From Lustribacter sp049512335 (lineage in GTDB: Bacteria; Vulcanimicrobiota; Vulcanimicrobiia; Vulcanimicrobiales; Vulcanimicrobiaceae), in the NCBI GenBank assembly GCA_049512335.1, contig JBEKXE010000082.1, forward strand, positions 1 through 20,606: DNA of 20,606 bases, read 5' to 3'. Every line of letters starts with the position of its first letter. The first letter of the stretch is position 1. The notes below the pieces were generated by a model, which was given only the letters and a program-made list of their open reading frames with translations, did not search any database and had not been told where the DNA came from. The translations under genes and the position numbers were made by a program. Below are positions 1 to 6,499 of the stretch, in pieces.

Positions 1-320
1 ACGATGAGTGCGCAAACCAGCATGACCATCAGTAGCCCGAACCAGTCATTGTGCCGCATATCGAACGTCATCGGATGTAGCGTCACGAAGAGAAACGGAT
101 CGGCAAACGAGCGCACGGAAATACCGGCCAAGCGGGCGCCGGCGAGCGCGAAGGCGGACATCAAGTCCAGGGCGCCCTGGGCGAAGAAGACGACTACGAA
201 TTCAACGATCAATACGGCCGGGATCGTCGATAAGAGTGCCGGCCAACTGAAGGGAAGATTCCGGTACGACCGGTGAGGCGGGATACTTTGATTGATTCCG
301 CGCCCGGACAAAGATAGCAT
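1..320 (-). CDS. Partial membrane protein of unknown function
   Basis: An open frame runs from an ATG at 320 off the left edge, so about 106 N-terminal residues are visible. The start is supported by an AGGAG ribosome binding site a few bases upstream. After a polar N-terminus of about 25 residues there is a long hydrophobic stretch (roughly residues 29-65, beginning WPALLSTIPAVLIVEFVVVF), a polar loop containing the phrase HPMTFDMRHNDW, and a second hydrophobic segment starting WFGLLMVMLVCALIV. This indicates an integral inner-membrane protein with at least two spans. I do not recognise the family. It is read in the same direction as the operon ending at 402, with a strong hairpin between them, so it may be a separate transcript. 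The existence of the gene is fairly secure; its function is not known. Confidence 0.6.
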   Translation of the reverse strand, partial: MLSLSGRGINQSIPPHRSYRNLPFSWPALLSTIPAVLIVEFVVVFFAQGALDLMSAFALAGARLAGISVRSFADPFLFVTLHPMTFDMRHNDWFGLLMVMLVCALI

Positions 321-355
321 CGGGGCTCCTGCTCGTCGTTGACGTTCTAACTTAC

Positions 356-390
356 GCCCGGTCCGCGCTTTTTTAGGGCGCGGGCCGGAC
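356..390. terminator. Strong inverted repeat between two minus-strand genes
   Basis: Two 13-base arms (356-368 and 378-390) pair at 12 of 13 positions on either strand when one G-U pair is allowed. They flank a 9-base loop that contains six T (plus strand). The hairpin lies between the stop of the secreted protein gene (402) and the start of the partial membrane protein (320). No U-tract follows the stem on the minus strand, so it is not a textbook intrinsic terminator. It could instead be an mRNA-stabilising or processing hairpin. Confidence 0.35.
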
Positions 391-401
391 CTGTGATTAG
401 A

Positions 402-728
402 TCAGCGGTGACCGTTGTTTCCGCCCTGGTAGGGATTGCGAGCGACCGGGTATTCTTGTTCGGGTACATACGCTCGGCGCTGCACGACGTGATGATGGCT
501 GCGATAGTACTGTGCCTCGGGCTGCGTGACGTAGTAGCGGCGATTGTTTTTCACGTAGTAGGGCCGGTTGTTGGCATCGATGAGCAGTGCCCCGACGATG
601 CCGGCCGCAGCGCCGATGATCGCCGCAGTCGACTCCGTATCGGCGGGCGCGGGTTGTGGCGCAACGAGCGTAGCGGCGACGATGAGGCTACCGATGGCGG
701 TTGCGCGTTTGAGGATGAATGCATTCAT
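402..728 (-). CDS. Small secreted protein, Tyr/Arg/His-rich
   Basis: This 108-residue protein starts with MNAFILKRATAIGSLIVAATLVAP, a typical signal peptide with likely cleavage near the APADTES segment. A second hydrophobic, Ala/Gly-rich stretch (about residues 34-50, AAIIGAAAGIVGALLID) follows. The remainder is rich in Tyr, Arg, His and Asn (for example RPYYVKNNRRYYV). It is probably exported and membrane-attached or periplasmic; I recognise no catalytic family. The start has an AAAGGG ribosome binding site about 11 bases upstream. It is the last gene of the operon led by the STAS protein, 15 bases after the small lmo0937-type gene, which suggests an envelope-stress role by association only. 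Confidence 0.7.
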   Translation of the reverse strand: MNAFILKRATAIGSLIVAATLVAPQPAPADTESTAAIIGAAAGIVGALLIDANNRPYYVKNNRRYYVTQPEAQYYRSHHHVVQRRAYVPEQEYPVARNPYQGGNNGHR

Positions 729-743
729 GTTGAGATTGCCCTT

Positions 744-890
744 TCAGGACCGGCTACGGCCGGCGACGAGGTTGTAGATGATGAGAATCACTGCGATGAC
801 GAGTAAGAGGTGGATCAATGAGCCGCCGATGTGAATGGCGAAACCCAAGAGCCACAAGACGAATAGGACGACGATGATAGTCCAGAGCAT
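744..890 (-). CDS. lmo0937-family small membrane protein
   Basis: A 48-residue ORF begins MLWTIIVVLFVLWLLGFA and ends NLVAGRSRS. This is the recognisable pattern of the lmo0937/DUF5670 family: an N-terminal LWTIIxxLxVLWLLG segment, a short Gly-containing turn (HIGGSLIH), a second hydrophobic helix (LLLVIAVILIIYNL) and a basic tail. Length matches the family, which is usually about 45-50 residues. These proteins are two-span membrane peptides that often sit in stress-induced operons; their function is unknown. The ribosome binding site (GGAAGG) overlaps the end of the preceding gene, and the ATG is four bases past its stop, so translation is probably coupled. A degenerate second copy appears at 10246-10320. 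Confidence 0.85.
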   Translation of the reverse strand: MLWTIIVVLFVLWLLGFAIHIGGSLIHLLLVIAVILIIYNLVAGRSRS

Positions 891-894
891 GGAT

Positions 895-1248
895 TTATTG
901 CCTTCCCTTTACGGCGTTGTTCTGCGTCAGTAGGAGAATGCGGTCGGCGTGGCGTTGCCCGAGAAATTTCTGATCGTAGTACACTTTGACGTATTGGCCG
1001 GCTTTGATCGCCTTCATTTGATACGTCGTCTTGCCGTCGGCTGAAAAGACCTGATCGAACTTCGGCACGATCAGGAAGCTGAGCGACTGTTTCGTCTTCG
1101 GGTCCATGACCTTGATGTTGTTGTTCGAAACGTGGATGACGATGCCCGAGAAGTTTGCGCTGCCGACGGCGGCTTGTGCGGTTATCGGAGCGGTGGTCAA
1201 ACTCGTGATCGTAAACGCGAGGAATAAAAGCAGGGAGAGTATTCGCAT
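895..1248 (-). CDS. Secreted small beta-rich protein
   Basis: This 117-residue protein begins with a clear signal peptide (MRILSLLLFLAFTITSLTTA, cleavage probably after AQA near residue 26). The mature part of about 90 residues alternates beta-like strands (FSGIVIHVSNNNIKVMD, then QSLSFLIVP, then YVKVYYDQKF) and resembles the short OB-like or DUF5666-like secreted domains, but I cannot assign a family. A strong AGGAAAGG ribosome binding site precedes the ATG. It lies 13 bases after the LolA-like gene and 4 bases before the lmo0937-type gene in the same operon, so co-expression is likely. It is predicted to act outside the cytoplasm. Confidence 0.7.
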   Translation of the reverse strand: MRILSLLLFLAFTITSLTTAPITAQAAVGSANFSGIVIHVSNNNIKVMDPKTKQSLSFLIVPKFDQVFSADGKTTYQMKAIKAGQYVKVYYDQKFLGQRHADRILLLTQNNAVKGRQ

Positions 1249-1261
1249 GATATCGCCTTTC

Positions 1262-1954
1262 CTAAGGTAGCAACTTGATGTTGGAGAACTCGATCTGACG
1301 CACGAGCATCTCGCCTTCGTAACCGAGAACCCGGATCGGAAGACTGGGGACCGCCGGAATGTCGACGATCTCGTGGGTAAGGCCGCTGTTGGTCACGGCG
1401 GACGTGGGGATGAGCGTCACGGCCTCGGTCGGGATGCCGAGAATCGTCGGGCCGGGAGCTTGTGACATCGTTCCCGGCGTGTTTTGCGAGTGAGCGACGA
1501 TCCCGGCGTAACTCAACTGGTCGATCGACGCGCCACGGATCGTCATCACCAGCGGATCGTGGAGTGACAGCGTCCTTTTGAAAAGACCCATCAGACCCGA
1601 ACCGAGCTGAGCGACCACCGTATCGCCGCCGCTCCAGACGAGGATCGCGCCGGCGTGCGGGCCCTTGAGGAAGTGCACCGTCGCATTTGCGGGCTTGCGG
1701 AAGGTGTAATCGAACACCGAGTTCTGCGTCTGCGTGCCTTGCTGTTCGAAGAACGTGACGGTCGCGCTGTAGGCATTGACGTGGGCCCACGCTTCTTTGA
1801 AGGCGGACCATGCCGGCGGATCGGCCGGCGGCGTCGGGAGCAACGGCGCGATCGGCGCCGACGGAAAGTCGTCGGCCGTTTGCGCGTCAAGGACGCCGCC
1901 AACCATGAGGAGTGCGGCGCACCAGAAAAGCGCCGCGAACAGTCTGCTAAGCAT
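1262..1954 (-). CDS. Secreted LolA-like lipoprotein-carrier-type protein
   Basis: The protein has 230 residues with an N-terminal signal sequence (MLSRLFAALFWCAALLMVGG). After a Pro/Ala-rich linker (residues 28-48) there is a region of the type seen in LolA/LolB-like and DUF1571-like folds: an initial helix (WSAFKEAWAHVNAYSATVTF), then antiparallel strands such as VFDYTFRKPANATVHFL and AILVWSGGDTVVAQ, ending in VLGYEGEMLVRQIEFSNIKL. The opening helix plus SATVTFFEQQ and the closing RQIEFSNIK motif are typical of outer-membrane lipoprotein-sorting-like proteins. The start overlaps the end of the STAS gene by 8 bases, indicating translational coupling. Its substrate is unknown; it may bind lipid in the periplasm. 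Exported status is firm, the LolA-like fold is an inference from sequence style. Confidence 0.6.
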   Translation of the reverse strand: MLSRLFAALFWCAALLMVGGVLDAQTADDFPSAPIAPLLPTPPADPPAWSAFKEAWAHVNAYSATVTFFEQQGTQTQNSVFDYTFRKPANATVHFLKGPHAGAILVWSGGDTVVAQLGSGLMGLFKRTLSLHDPLVMTIRGASIDQLSYAGIVAHSQNTPGTMSQAPGPTILGIPTEAVTLIPTSAVTNSGLTHEIVDIPAVPSLPIRVLGYEGEMLVRQIEFSNIKLLP

Positions 1955-2321
1955 TCACGGCATTCGGAACGTGGGCCGGGCGGCGTAACTGCTTCACGGC
2001 GCTCTGCTCGTCCTCGAAGATCCAGAAGATCTTGTCCAAACCCATGATGTCAAAGGTCTTCTTGATATGCGGGTCCGTCAAGACGACGGTCACTGCCCCA
2101 TCGTGTTCGCGCGCCAGCTTCTGAACGTCGACGAGGGCGCTCAAACCGGTCGAATCGATGTAATCGACCTTGAGAAGGTCGATGACGAGTTCGTAGTGCT
2201 GATCATCGGTCAGCCTTTTGAGCGCGTCCTTGAGCGTTGGCACGGTGTAGACGTCGATCTCACCGGCCACATCCACGACGTACGTACCTTCCGATGGGCG
2301 GGACCGGACGTTGATATCCAT
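1947..2321 (-). CDS. STAS-domain anti-sigma-factor antagonist (SpoIIAA/RsbV type)
   Basis: The 124-residue protein is a single STAS domain. Visible hallmarks are the first strand and turn VVDVAGEIDVYTVPTLKDAL (residues 15-34), the strand YELVIDLLKVDYID, and the phosphorylation loop DSTGLSALV with the conserved acceptor Ser. It is followed by VTVVLTDPHIKKTFDIMGLDKIF, the usual C-terminal half. In partner switching the dephosphorylated antagonist binds an anti-sigma kinase and frees a sigma factor; a PP2C phosphatase reverses the phosphorylation. No anti-sigma kinase is seen in the window, but a candidate phosphatase lies at 10145-11056 under a homologous promoter region. The gene heads an operon of secreted and membrane proteins. 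Its start lies just after a hairpin and a truncated phosphatase-like leader ORF. Confidence 0.92.
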   Translation of the reverse strand: MDINVRSRPSEGTYVVDVAGEIDVYTVPTLKDALKRLTDDQHYELVIDLLKVDYIDSTGLSALVDVQKLAREHDGAVTVVLTDPHIKKTFDIMGLDKIFWIFEDEQSAVKQLRRPAHVPNAVNA

Positions 2322-2331
2322 GGGTTTCGCC

Positions 2332-2439
2332 CTACCACGTGCCGCGGTCGCAACCGCGGGCGAACGAGGATACCTTGCCCGTGGGCTCTAGCGTCGCCGA
2401 TGTCCCGTCGACGAGAAGCAGGAAGGAATAGCTGATCAT
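2332..2439 (-). pseudogene. Truncated PP2C-phosphatase N-terminus serving as STAS leader ORF
   Basis: A 35-codon ORF starts at 2439 after GAGGAGACG and ends TAG 10 bases before the STAS start. Its product shares with the first ~31 residues of the phosphatase at 10145-11056 the pattern MI..S...VDG..AT, then SSF.R.CD.G, and the DNA match is clear (for example GTCGACGGGA in both). The two ORFs also share the ribosome binding site and the upstream region. The simplest reading is a paralogous phosphatase gene cut down to its first codons, now a translated leader. A longer in-frame start exists at 2514. It may still matter as a leader peptide. Confidence 0.65.
2342..2359. promoter_or_regulatory. 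Perfect hairpin in the STAS leader
   Basis: Arms of 7 bases (2342-2348 CCGCGGT and 2353-2359 ACCGCGG) flank a 4-base loop. The hairpin ends about 20 bases upstream of the STAS start, within the last codons of the truncated leader ORF. A ribosome translating the leader would melt it, so it could couple leader and STAS translation. The aligned phosphatase sequence has a G where this copy has a C, so the perfect stem is specific to this copy. A regulatory role is inferred. Confidence 0.4.
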
Positions 2440-2487
2440 CGTCTCCTCAACGGGCGTAGTCTCATTGCTCGCTCGCCGAGACGTTGC

Positions 2488-2506
2488 CTGTACGGGAGCG
2501 TACCTG
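2488..2506. promoter_or_regulatory. GTAC-type motif upstream of STAS operon
   Basis: The plus-strand sequence CTGTACGGGAGCGTACCTG contains two GTAC blocks ten bases apart, one helical turn. It lies about 50-65 bases upstream of the leader ATG (2439). A near-identical block occurs at the same distance upstream of the phosphatase ATG (11105-11124), and a diverged version at 11182-11197. It may be a regulator site or part of a promoter for an alternative sigma factor. Confidence 0.5.
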
Positions 2507-2522
2507 CTCATCACGAATATTC

Positions 2523-2541
2523 TGTGAAGGCACGTTTCACA
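2523..2541. promoter_or_regulatory. TGTGAA-N7-TTCACA palindrome
   Basis: A perfect 6-base inverted repeat with a 7-base spacer lies between the divergent STAS and small-membrane-ORF/ftsH units. The half TGTGAAGG also occurs at the equivalent place upstream of the phosphatase (11141-11148). It resembles a Crp/Fnr-type site, but the TGTGA to TCACA spacing is 9 rather than the classical 6. It could serve as an operator for either direction. Confidence 0.4.
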
Positions 2542-2611
2542 GCGCGAGGGCCCAATTCACGAGGGGGACCGGCGCGCTTCAACCGAGCCTCTCCATTGAA
2601 GAAGAGCTATC

Positions 2612-2722
2612 GTGAAACTTTGGCATGGCCTTGCCGTCGCAGCCGCGATCGTTGTCATCGCAGCGCTGGTCTCGTGGGGACTCGGGCTGAATGTTTTCTT
2701 ATCGAGCACTGCCCATAAGTAA
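2612..2722 (+). CDS. Possible 36-residue single-span membrane protein
   Basis: A GTG-started ORF encodes a basic/aromatic N-terminus (VKLWHG), one hydrophobic helix (LAVAAAIVVIAALVSWGLGL) and a short tail NVFLSSTAHK. A GAAGAAG stretch about 8 bases upstream could be its ribosome binding site. It is read in the same direction as the FtsH gene, which starts 91 bases later, and FtsH proteases in other bacteria are modulated by small membrane proteins. That link is only positional here. I do not recognise a family, and the short length means chance is not excluded. Confidence 0.4.
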   Translation: MKLWHGLAVAAAIVVIAALVSWGLGLNVFLSSTAHK

Positions 2723-2813
2723 GTACGCAGGGTATTCGGCACCGTCGCCGGTTGCCTTGCAGCTTGAACGCGAAGAGCATTGCGCCGGCGCGGGCGAGAA
2801 GTGACGAAGGAAC

Positions 2814-4787
2814 ATGGCCCAGCCAGCGCCGCAGCCTCCCGGCTCACCGAAGCCGCCCGACCAGCGGACAGTATGGATATGGTGGATCGTCACCATCGTG
2901 ATCTTACTGCTTTGGAATATCTTCGTGTTTCCACGCCCCGTCACGCAGGTGACGATATCGTATTCGACGCTGCTCGCGCAGATTCGCGCCGGCAATGTGA
3001 CGAGCGTTCATGTAACGGGTGACGACGTTACCGGCACGTTCCGCCGGCCGTACACCGCACCAGCCCCGGCACCGAGCAGCGCCGCGTCTCCAGCCCCCGG
3101 TGGAACGGCGTCCCCTGCGCCGCAAGTGACGTATTCGAATTTCGACACGACGTTTCCGCAAGCGATCGGTGACCCGGGCTTCCTTCCGCTCCTCGAAGCG
3201 CATCATGTCGACATCGAGGCGTCGACGACGCAAACGAGCGTGCTGGTCACGCTGCTGATCACGTGGGGGCCGATGTTGCTGCTGGTCGGCGCCATTCTTT
3301 GGATGAGCGCACGTGCCGGTAAAGGTTTGGGCTCACAATTCGGCTTTGGCAAGTCCGAGGCGCACCGCTACACCAGCGATCAACCGAAGGTGACGTTCGA
3401 CGATGTCGCCGGCGCCGACGAAGCCAAGTCCGAGCTCCAAGAGGAAGTCGGCTTTTTGCGCGAGCCGGAAAAATATCATGCCATCGGCGCGCGGATTCCG
3501 AAAGGCGTGCTGCTGTTCGGCAACCCCGGCACGGGGAAAACGTTGTTGGCACGGGCCGTCGCGGGCGAAGCGGGCGTGCCGTTCCTCAGCCTGAACGCTT
3601 CGGAGTTCGTCGAGATGTTCGTCGGCGTCGGTGCCAGCCGCGTGCGGGATCTCTTCAAGCAAGCCAAGGAGCTGGCTCCGGCAATTGTGTTCATCGACGA
3701 ACTCGACGCCGTCGGACGCCGGCGCGGCGCGGGCGTGGGCAACACGAACGATGAGCGCGAACAGACGCTCAACCAACTCTTGGGCGAGCTCGACGGCTTC
3801 GATCCGCATGCGAACATCATCGTGTTGGCCGCGACGAATCGTCCCGACGTGCTCGATCCGGCACTTTTGCGCCCCGGGCGCTTCGATCGCCAGATTACCG
3901 TCGCGCTCCCCGATCGCAACGGGCGCCGTGACATCTTGAAGATCCACGTGCGCCCCCTGAAGGTCGCACCGACGGTCGATCTCGAGACGGTCGCCGGCGA
4001 GACGATCGGCATGAGCGGTGCCGACCTGGCGAATCTGTGTAATGAGGCAGCGCTGGCAAGCGTGCGCAACGGCCGGCAACTCGTCGAGCCGAGGGACTTC
4101 GACGAAGCGCTCGATCGCCTGCGCTTGGGTGTAGCGCATCCGCAATTACTGGACGCCGAAGAACGGCGCGTCGTCGCCTACCACGAGAGCGGACATGCGC
4201 TCGTTGCGTGGCTGACGCCGGGAGCTGATCCGGTTCACAAGATCACGATCGTGTCGCACGGTCAGGCGCTCGGCATGACGGAACAAGTACCGGCGACCGA
4301 GCGCCATAACTTGAGCCGCACGTACGTGCTGACACGCATCGCGGTGATGCTCGGAGGCCGCACGGCAGAAGAAGTGATGTTCGGTGAAATTACGACGGGG
4401 GCCGAGAGCGATCTCGTCGAGGCGACGCAGCTGGCGAAACAAATGGTGACGCGCTGGGGCATGAGCGACCTCGGCCTGGCAGCCTTCCGCGCGGACGAGC
4501 AACAGCCGTTTCTCGGTTACGAGCTGACGCAAGGGCGAGATTATAGCGAAGCCACGGCTGCCCGCGTCGACGGTGCGATACAGCAATTGCTCAACGACGC
4601 GCACGAGCGGGTATCGGCACTCCTCACGGCATCAAAGCCTCAACTCGAAGCCCTCGCAGAAGCGCTCTTGCGGGACGAGACCCTGGAACTGGGCCAACTC
4701 ACGACGATACTCGGGCCGCCGCAGTCCAGCAGCAACGTCGCGCCGGCGACCGATTCGACGATTGCCGCCTCGAACGGCTCCGCTTAA
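2814..4787 (+). CDS. ftsH: FtsH-family membrane AAA+ zinc metalloprotease
   Basis: The protein has 657 residues, close to the usual FtsH length. Layout: Pro-rich N-terminus; membrane span 1 (about residues 20-40, VWIWWIVTIVILLLWNIFVF); an extracytoplasmic domain with an Ala/Pro/Ser-rich tract (80-104); membrane span 2 (about 142-164). The AAA module has Walker A GNPGTGKT (236-243), pore loop FVGVG (269-273), Walker B IVFIDELDA and the second region of homology ATNRPDVLDPALLRPGRFDR. The protease part has the zinc motif HESGH (457-461) and the downstream Asp ligand in GAESDL (533). All catalytic residues are present, so it should degrade membrane and cytosolic proteins as a hexamer. Walker A has Asn where most FtsH have Pro, and the zinc motif has Ser where most have Ala. 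Start chosen on GAAGGA 4-9 bases upstream and the N-terminal span. It converges on the TPM gene with a 4-base gap. Confidence 0.95.
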   Translation: MAQPAPQPPGSPKPPDQRTVWIWWIVTIVILLLWNIFVFPRPVTQVTISYSTLLAQIRAGNVTSVHVTGDDVTGTFRRPYTAPAPAPSSAASPAPGGTASPAPQVTYSNFDTTFPQAIGDPGFLPLLEAHHVDIEASTTQTSVLVTLLITWGPMLLLVGAILWMSARAGKGLGSQFGFGKSEAHRYTSDQPKVTFDDVAGADEAKSELQEEVGFLREPEKYHAIGARIPKGVLLFGNPGTGKTLLARAVAGEAGVPFLSLNASEFVEMFVGVGASRVRDLFKQAKELAPAIVFIDELDAVGRRRGAGVGNTNDEREQTLNQLLGELDGFDPHANIIVLAATNRPDVLDPALLRPGRFDRQITVALPDRNGRRDILKIHVRPLKVAPTVDLETVAGETIGMSGADLANLCNEAALASVRNGRQLVEPRDFDEALDRLRLGVAHPQLLDAEERRVVAYHESGHALVAWLTPGADPVHKITIVSHGQALGMTEQVPATERHNLSRTYVLTRIAVMLGGRTAEEVMFGEITTGAESDLVEATQLAKQMVTRWGMSDLGLAAFRADEQQPFLGYELTQGRDYSEATAARVDGAIQQLLNDAHERVSALLTASKPQLEALAEALLRDETLELGQLTTILGPPQSSSNVAPATDSTIAASNGSA

Positions 4788-4791
4788 GCCT

Positions 4792-5160
4792 TCATCTGCC
4801 GGAAGCCGCTAGGGCGCGTGCCAGTTCCGCGATCGTCGAGGTGATGGCCGCGGTCGGATCGCCGGACCGGAGCTGCTGCGCAAACGAACCGGCGAGCGCG
4901 TCCCATGCTTCTTGGCCCAGGGCGTCGTGGGCGCCGGCGTCGCCCACGATCGCAAACTCTCGCCGCGACGGAACGACGAAGATGAGGACCCCCTTGCGCT
5001 GCTTCACGAGAGCGCGCTCCGCCGTCCGTCGCACGTCGCCCCAAAAATACGGCGCGACGGAGACGTGGATCGGAGCGCTCGTGACGGCTTCCGCCTGTGC
5101 GATGGCCGCGCGAATCCGCGCCTTGTCGACGAATCGGTGCAGCTTGCGCCGGCTCACCAT
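4792..5160 (-). CDS. TPM-domain protein (cytoplasmic, short form)
   Basis: This 122-residue protein starts MVSRRKLHRFVDKARIRAAI and has no signal peptide. The core follows the TPM (DUF477) pattern: helix IAQAEAVTSAPIHVSVAPYF, helix RRTAERALVKQRKGVLIFVV, strand EFAIVGDAGAHDALG, then a helix ending IAELARALA. The second Tyr/Phe-containing loop (PYFWGD) is typical of short TPM proteins found paired with YgcG-type proteins. The ATG overlaps the end of the upstream TPM gene by 7 bases, so it is translationally coupled and is the last gene of the LemA-TPM-TPM unit. Function in the family is poorly defined; some TPM proteins have acid phosphatase activity. It may lie on the inner face of the membrane. 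Confidence 0.8.
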   Translation of the reverse strand: MVSRRKLHRFVDKARIRAAIAQAEAVTSAPIHVSVAPYFWGDVRRTAERALVKQRKGVLIFVVPSRREFAIVGDAGAHDALGQEAWDALAGSFAQQLRSGDPTAAITSTIAELARALAASGR

Positions 5161-5876
5161 CGGCCCGATGCTCCGCCGCCGCCCGACCGGCCGCCCCCGC
5201 CTGAAAAGCCGCCGCCTCCACCCGAGAAGCCGCCTCCGCGACCGCCGGCGATGTTGACGAGCAAATACAATACGAGCCACGGACTGCGCACGGCGGCCGC
5301 CAATACGATGAGCAGGAGGATGCCGATTGCGATCAGGTCGATCGGCGTGAGGGGAACCGGTGCGCTCTGCGTTCCCGGTGTGTCGCCTGCGAGCGCGATG
5401 ATCTGAGCGACGCCCGCCGTTATCGCGTCGTCCGCTTCCCCCGCGCGCATTCCCGGCTCGATCGTGTTGCGCAGGATCTCCGCTGCGCGCGCGTCCGGAA
5501 CCTTGGCCTCGAGGCCGTACCCGACCTCGATGCGGGCCGTACGGTCGTGCGGGAAGATGAAGAGCACGAGCCCGTCGTCGAGTCCCGCGCGCCCGACCTT
5601 CCACTTCGCAAAGGCGCCGACGGCCCAGTCATCGATCGGCACGCCACCGGTCGTCGGGGCGATATAGACCAGGATCTGATGGCCGGTCCGGCGTTCGTAC
5701 GAACGCAGCTCGTCGTTGAGGTCGTCCGCAGTTTCCGTCGAGAGCAGGTCTGCCGCATCCGTGACCCAGGTAGTCGGCGCAGGCGGAATCGTTTGGCCAA
5801 ATGCCGCCGGAGCGGTTGCGAGCAACGCGACGAGAACGGCGAGGACGTGCACGGTCGCGCGCGCCGCCCGGCGCAT
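5154..5876 (-). CDS. YgcG-type TPM-domain membrane protein
   Basis: The protein has 240 residues. A signal peptide (VHVLAVLVALLATAPAAFGQ) precedes a TPM domain (about residues 35-160) with the usual features: VTDAADLLSTETADDLNDEL, HQILVYIAPTTGG, DDGLVLFIFPHDRTARIEVG and GLEAKVPDARAAEILRNTI. One transmembrane segment follows (LIAIGILLLIVLAAAV), then a cytoplasmic Gly-rich tail (GGGFSGGGGGFSGGGG) ending GGGGASGRW, the classic YgcG ending. Start chosen at 5876, 4 bases after the LemA stop; an in-frame ATG at 5945 would lie inside lemA and precede an Arg-rich stretch that spoils the signal peptide. LemA plus YgcG pairs are common and are thought to act together at the membrane. Confidence 0.88.
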   Translation of the reverse strand: MRRAARATVHVLAVLVALLATAPAAFGQTIPPAPTTWVTDAADLLSTETADDLNDELRSYERRTGHQILVYIAPTTGGVPIDDWAVGAFAKWKVGRAGLDDGLVLFIFPHDRTARIEVGYGLEAKVPDARAAEILRNTIEPGMRAGEADDAITAGVAQIIALAGDTPGTQSAPVPLTPIDLIAIGILLLIVLAAAVRSPWLVLYLLVNIAGGRGGGFSGGGGGFSGGGGRSGGGGASGRW

Positions 5877-5880
5877 CAAA

Positions 5881-6483
5881 TCAGAAACCGACCTTCGGCG
5901 GTGTCTGTGCCCCGGGTTGCGACTGGAAGTACGCCTTCTCGGCAAAGTGCGTGCCGAAAAAGCTTGCGACGATGACCGTCGGGAACGAATCGCGCGTCGC
6001 GTTGAAGGTCTGCGCCGCCTCGTTGTAGCGCATGCGCTCGACGGCGATGCGGTTCTCGGCGCCTTCGAGCTGCGCTTGCAGGTCCGAGAAGTTTTGCGTT
6101 GCCTTGAGATCGGGATAGTTTTCGGAGACGGCGATCAGCCGTGAGAGCGCGCTCGTCAGACCGTCTTGGGCCGCGGCGTACTTCTGGAACGTTGCCGTGT
6201 CGTTGGGAACCGTCACTCCGCTCAGGTTGACTTGGCCGACCTTGGCGCGCGCTTCGGCGACGGCGACGTACGTGCTCTTCTCGAAGTTCGCGGCGCCTTT
6301 GACGGTAGCCACGAGGTTCGGGATCAGATCGGCTCGGCGCTGGTAGACGTTCTCGACCTGGGCCCACTGGGACTGGACCGCCTGGTCGAGCGTGACCAAG
6401 CGATTGTAGATCCCGGCAACGCTTGCGATCCCGATGACGACGACCAGAACGATAGCGCCGAGAACGGCTGCTCCCCTACCCAT
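5881..6483 (-). CDS. lemA: LemA family membrane protein
   Basis: The 200-residue protein has an N-terminal membrane helix (about residues 6-27) followed directly by the family signature YNRLVTLDQAVQSQWAQVEN and YQRRADLIPNLVATVKG. Helical hairpin repeats follow (TSALSRLIAVSENYPDLKA, QLEGAENRIAVERMRYNEA), then the C-terminal signature FPTVIVASFFGTHFAEKAYF. Length and topology (short N-terminus outside, long helical domain) match the family. It sits 16 bases after the MacB-type permease and 4 bases before the YgcG-type gene, so it is part of the same long transcript. The molecular function of LemA is not settled. Confidence 0.95.
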   Translation of the reverse strand: MGRGAAVLGAIVLVVVIGIASVAGIYNRLVTLDQAVQSQWAQVENVYQRRADLIPNLVATVKGAANFEKSTYVAVAEARAKVGQVNLSGVTVPNDTATFQKYAAAQDGLTSALSRLIAVSENYPDLKATQNFSDLQAQLEGAENRIAVERMRYNEAAQTFNATRDSFPTVIVASFFGTHFAEKAYFQSQPGAQTPPKVGF

Positions 6484-6499
6484 GCCTTACTCCTCGCTC

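Noticed and set aside
4..276. Plus-strand 90-residue ORF at the left edge
   Set aside because: The opposite strand holds a membrane-protein frame with a good ribosome binding site and typical hydrophobic segments; the plus frame is Ser/Thr/Lys-rich without pattern.
393..806. Plus-strand 137-residue ORF
   Set aside because: Antisense to two convincing small genes (secreted protein and lmo0937-type protein); no ribosome binding site or domain.
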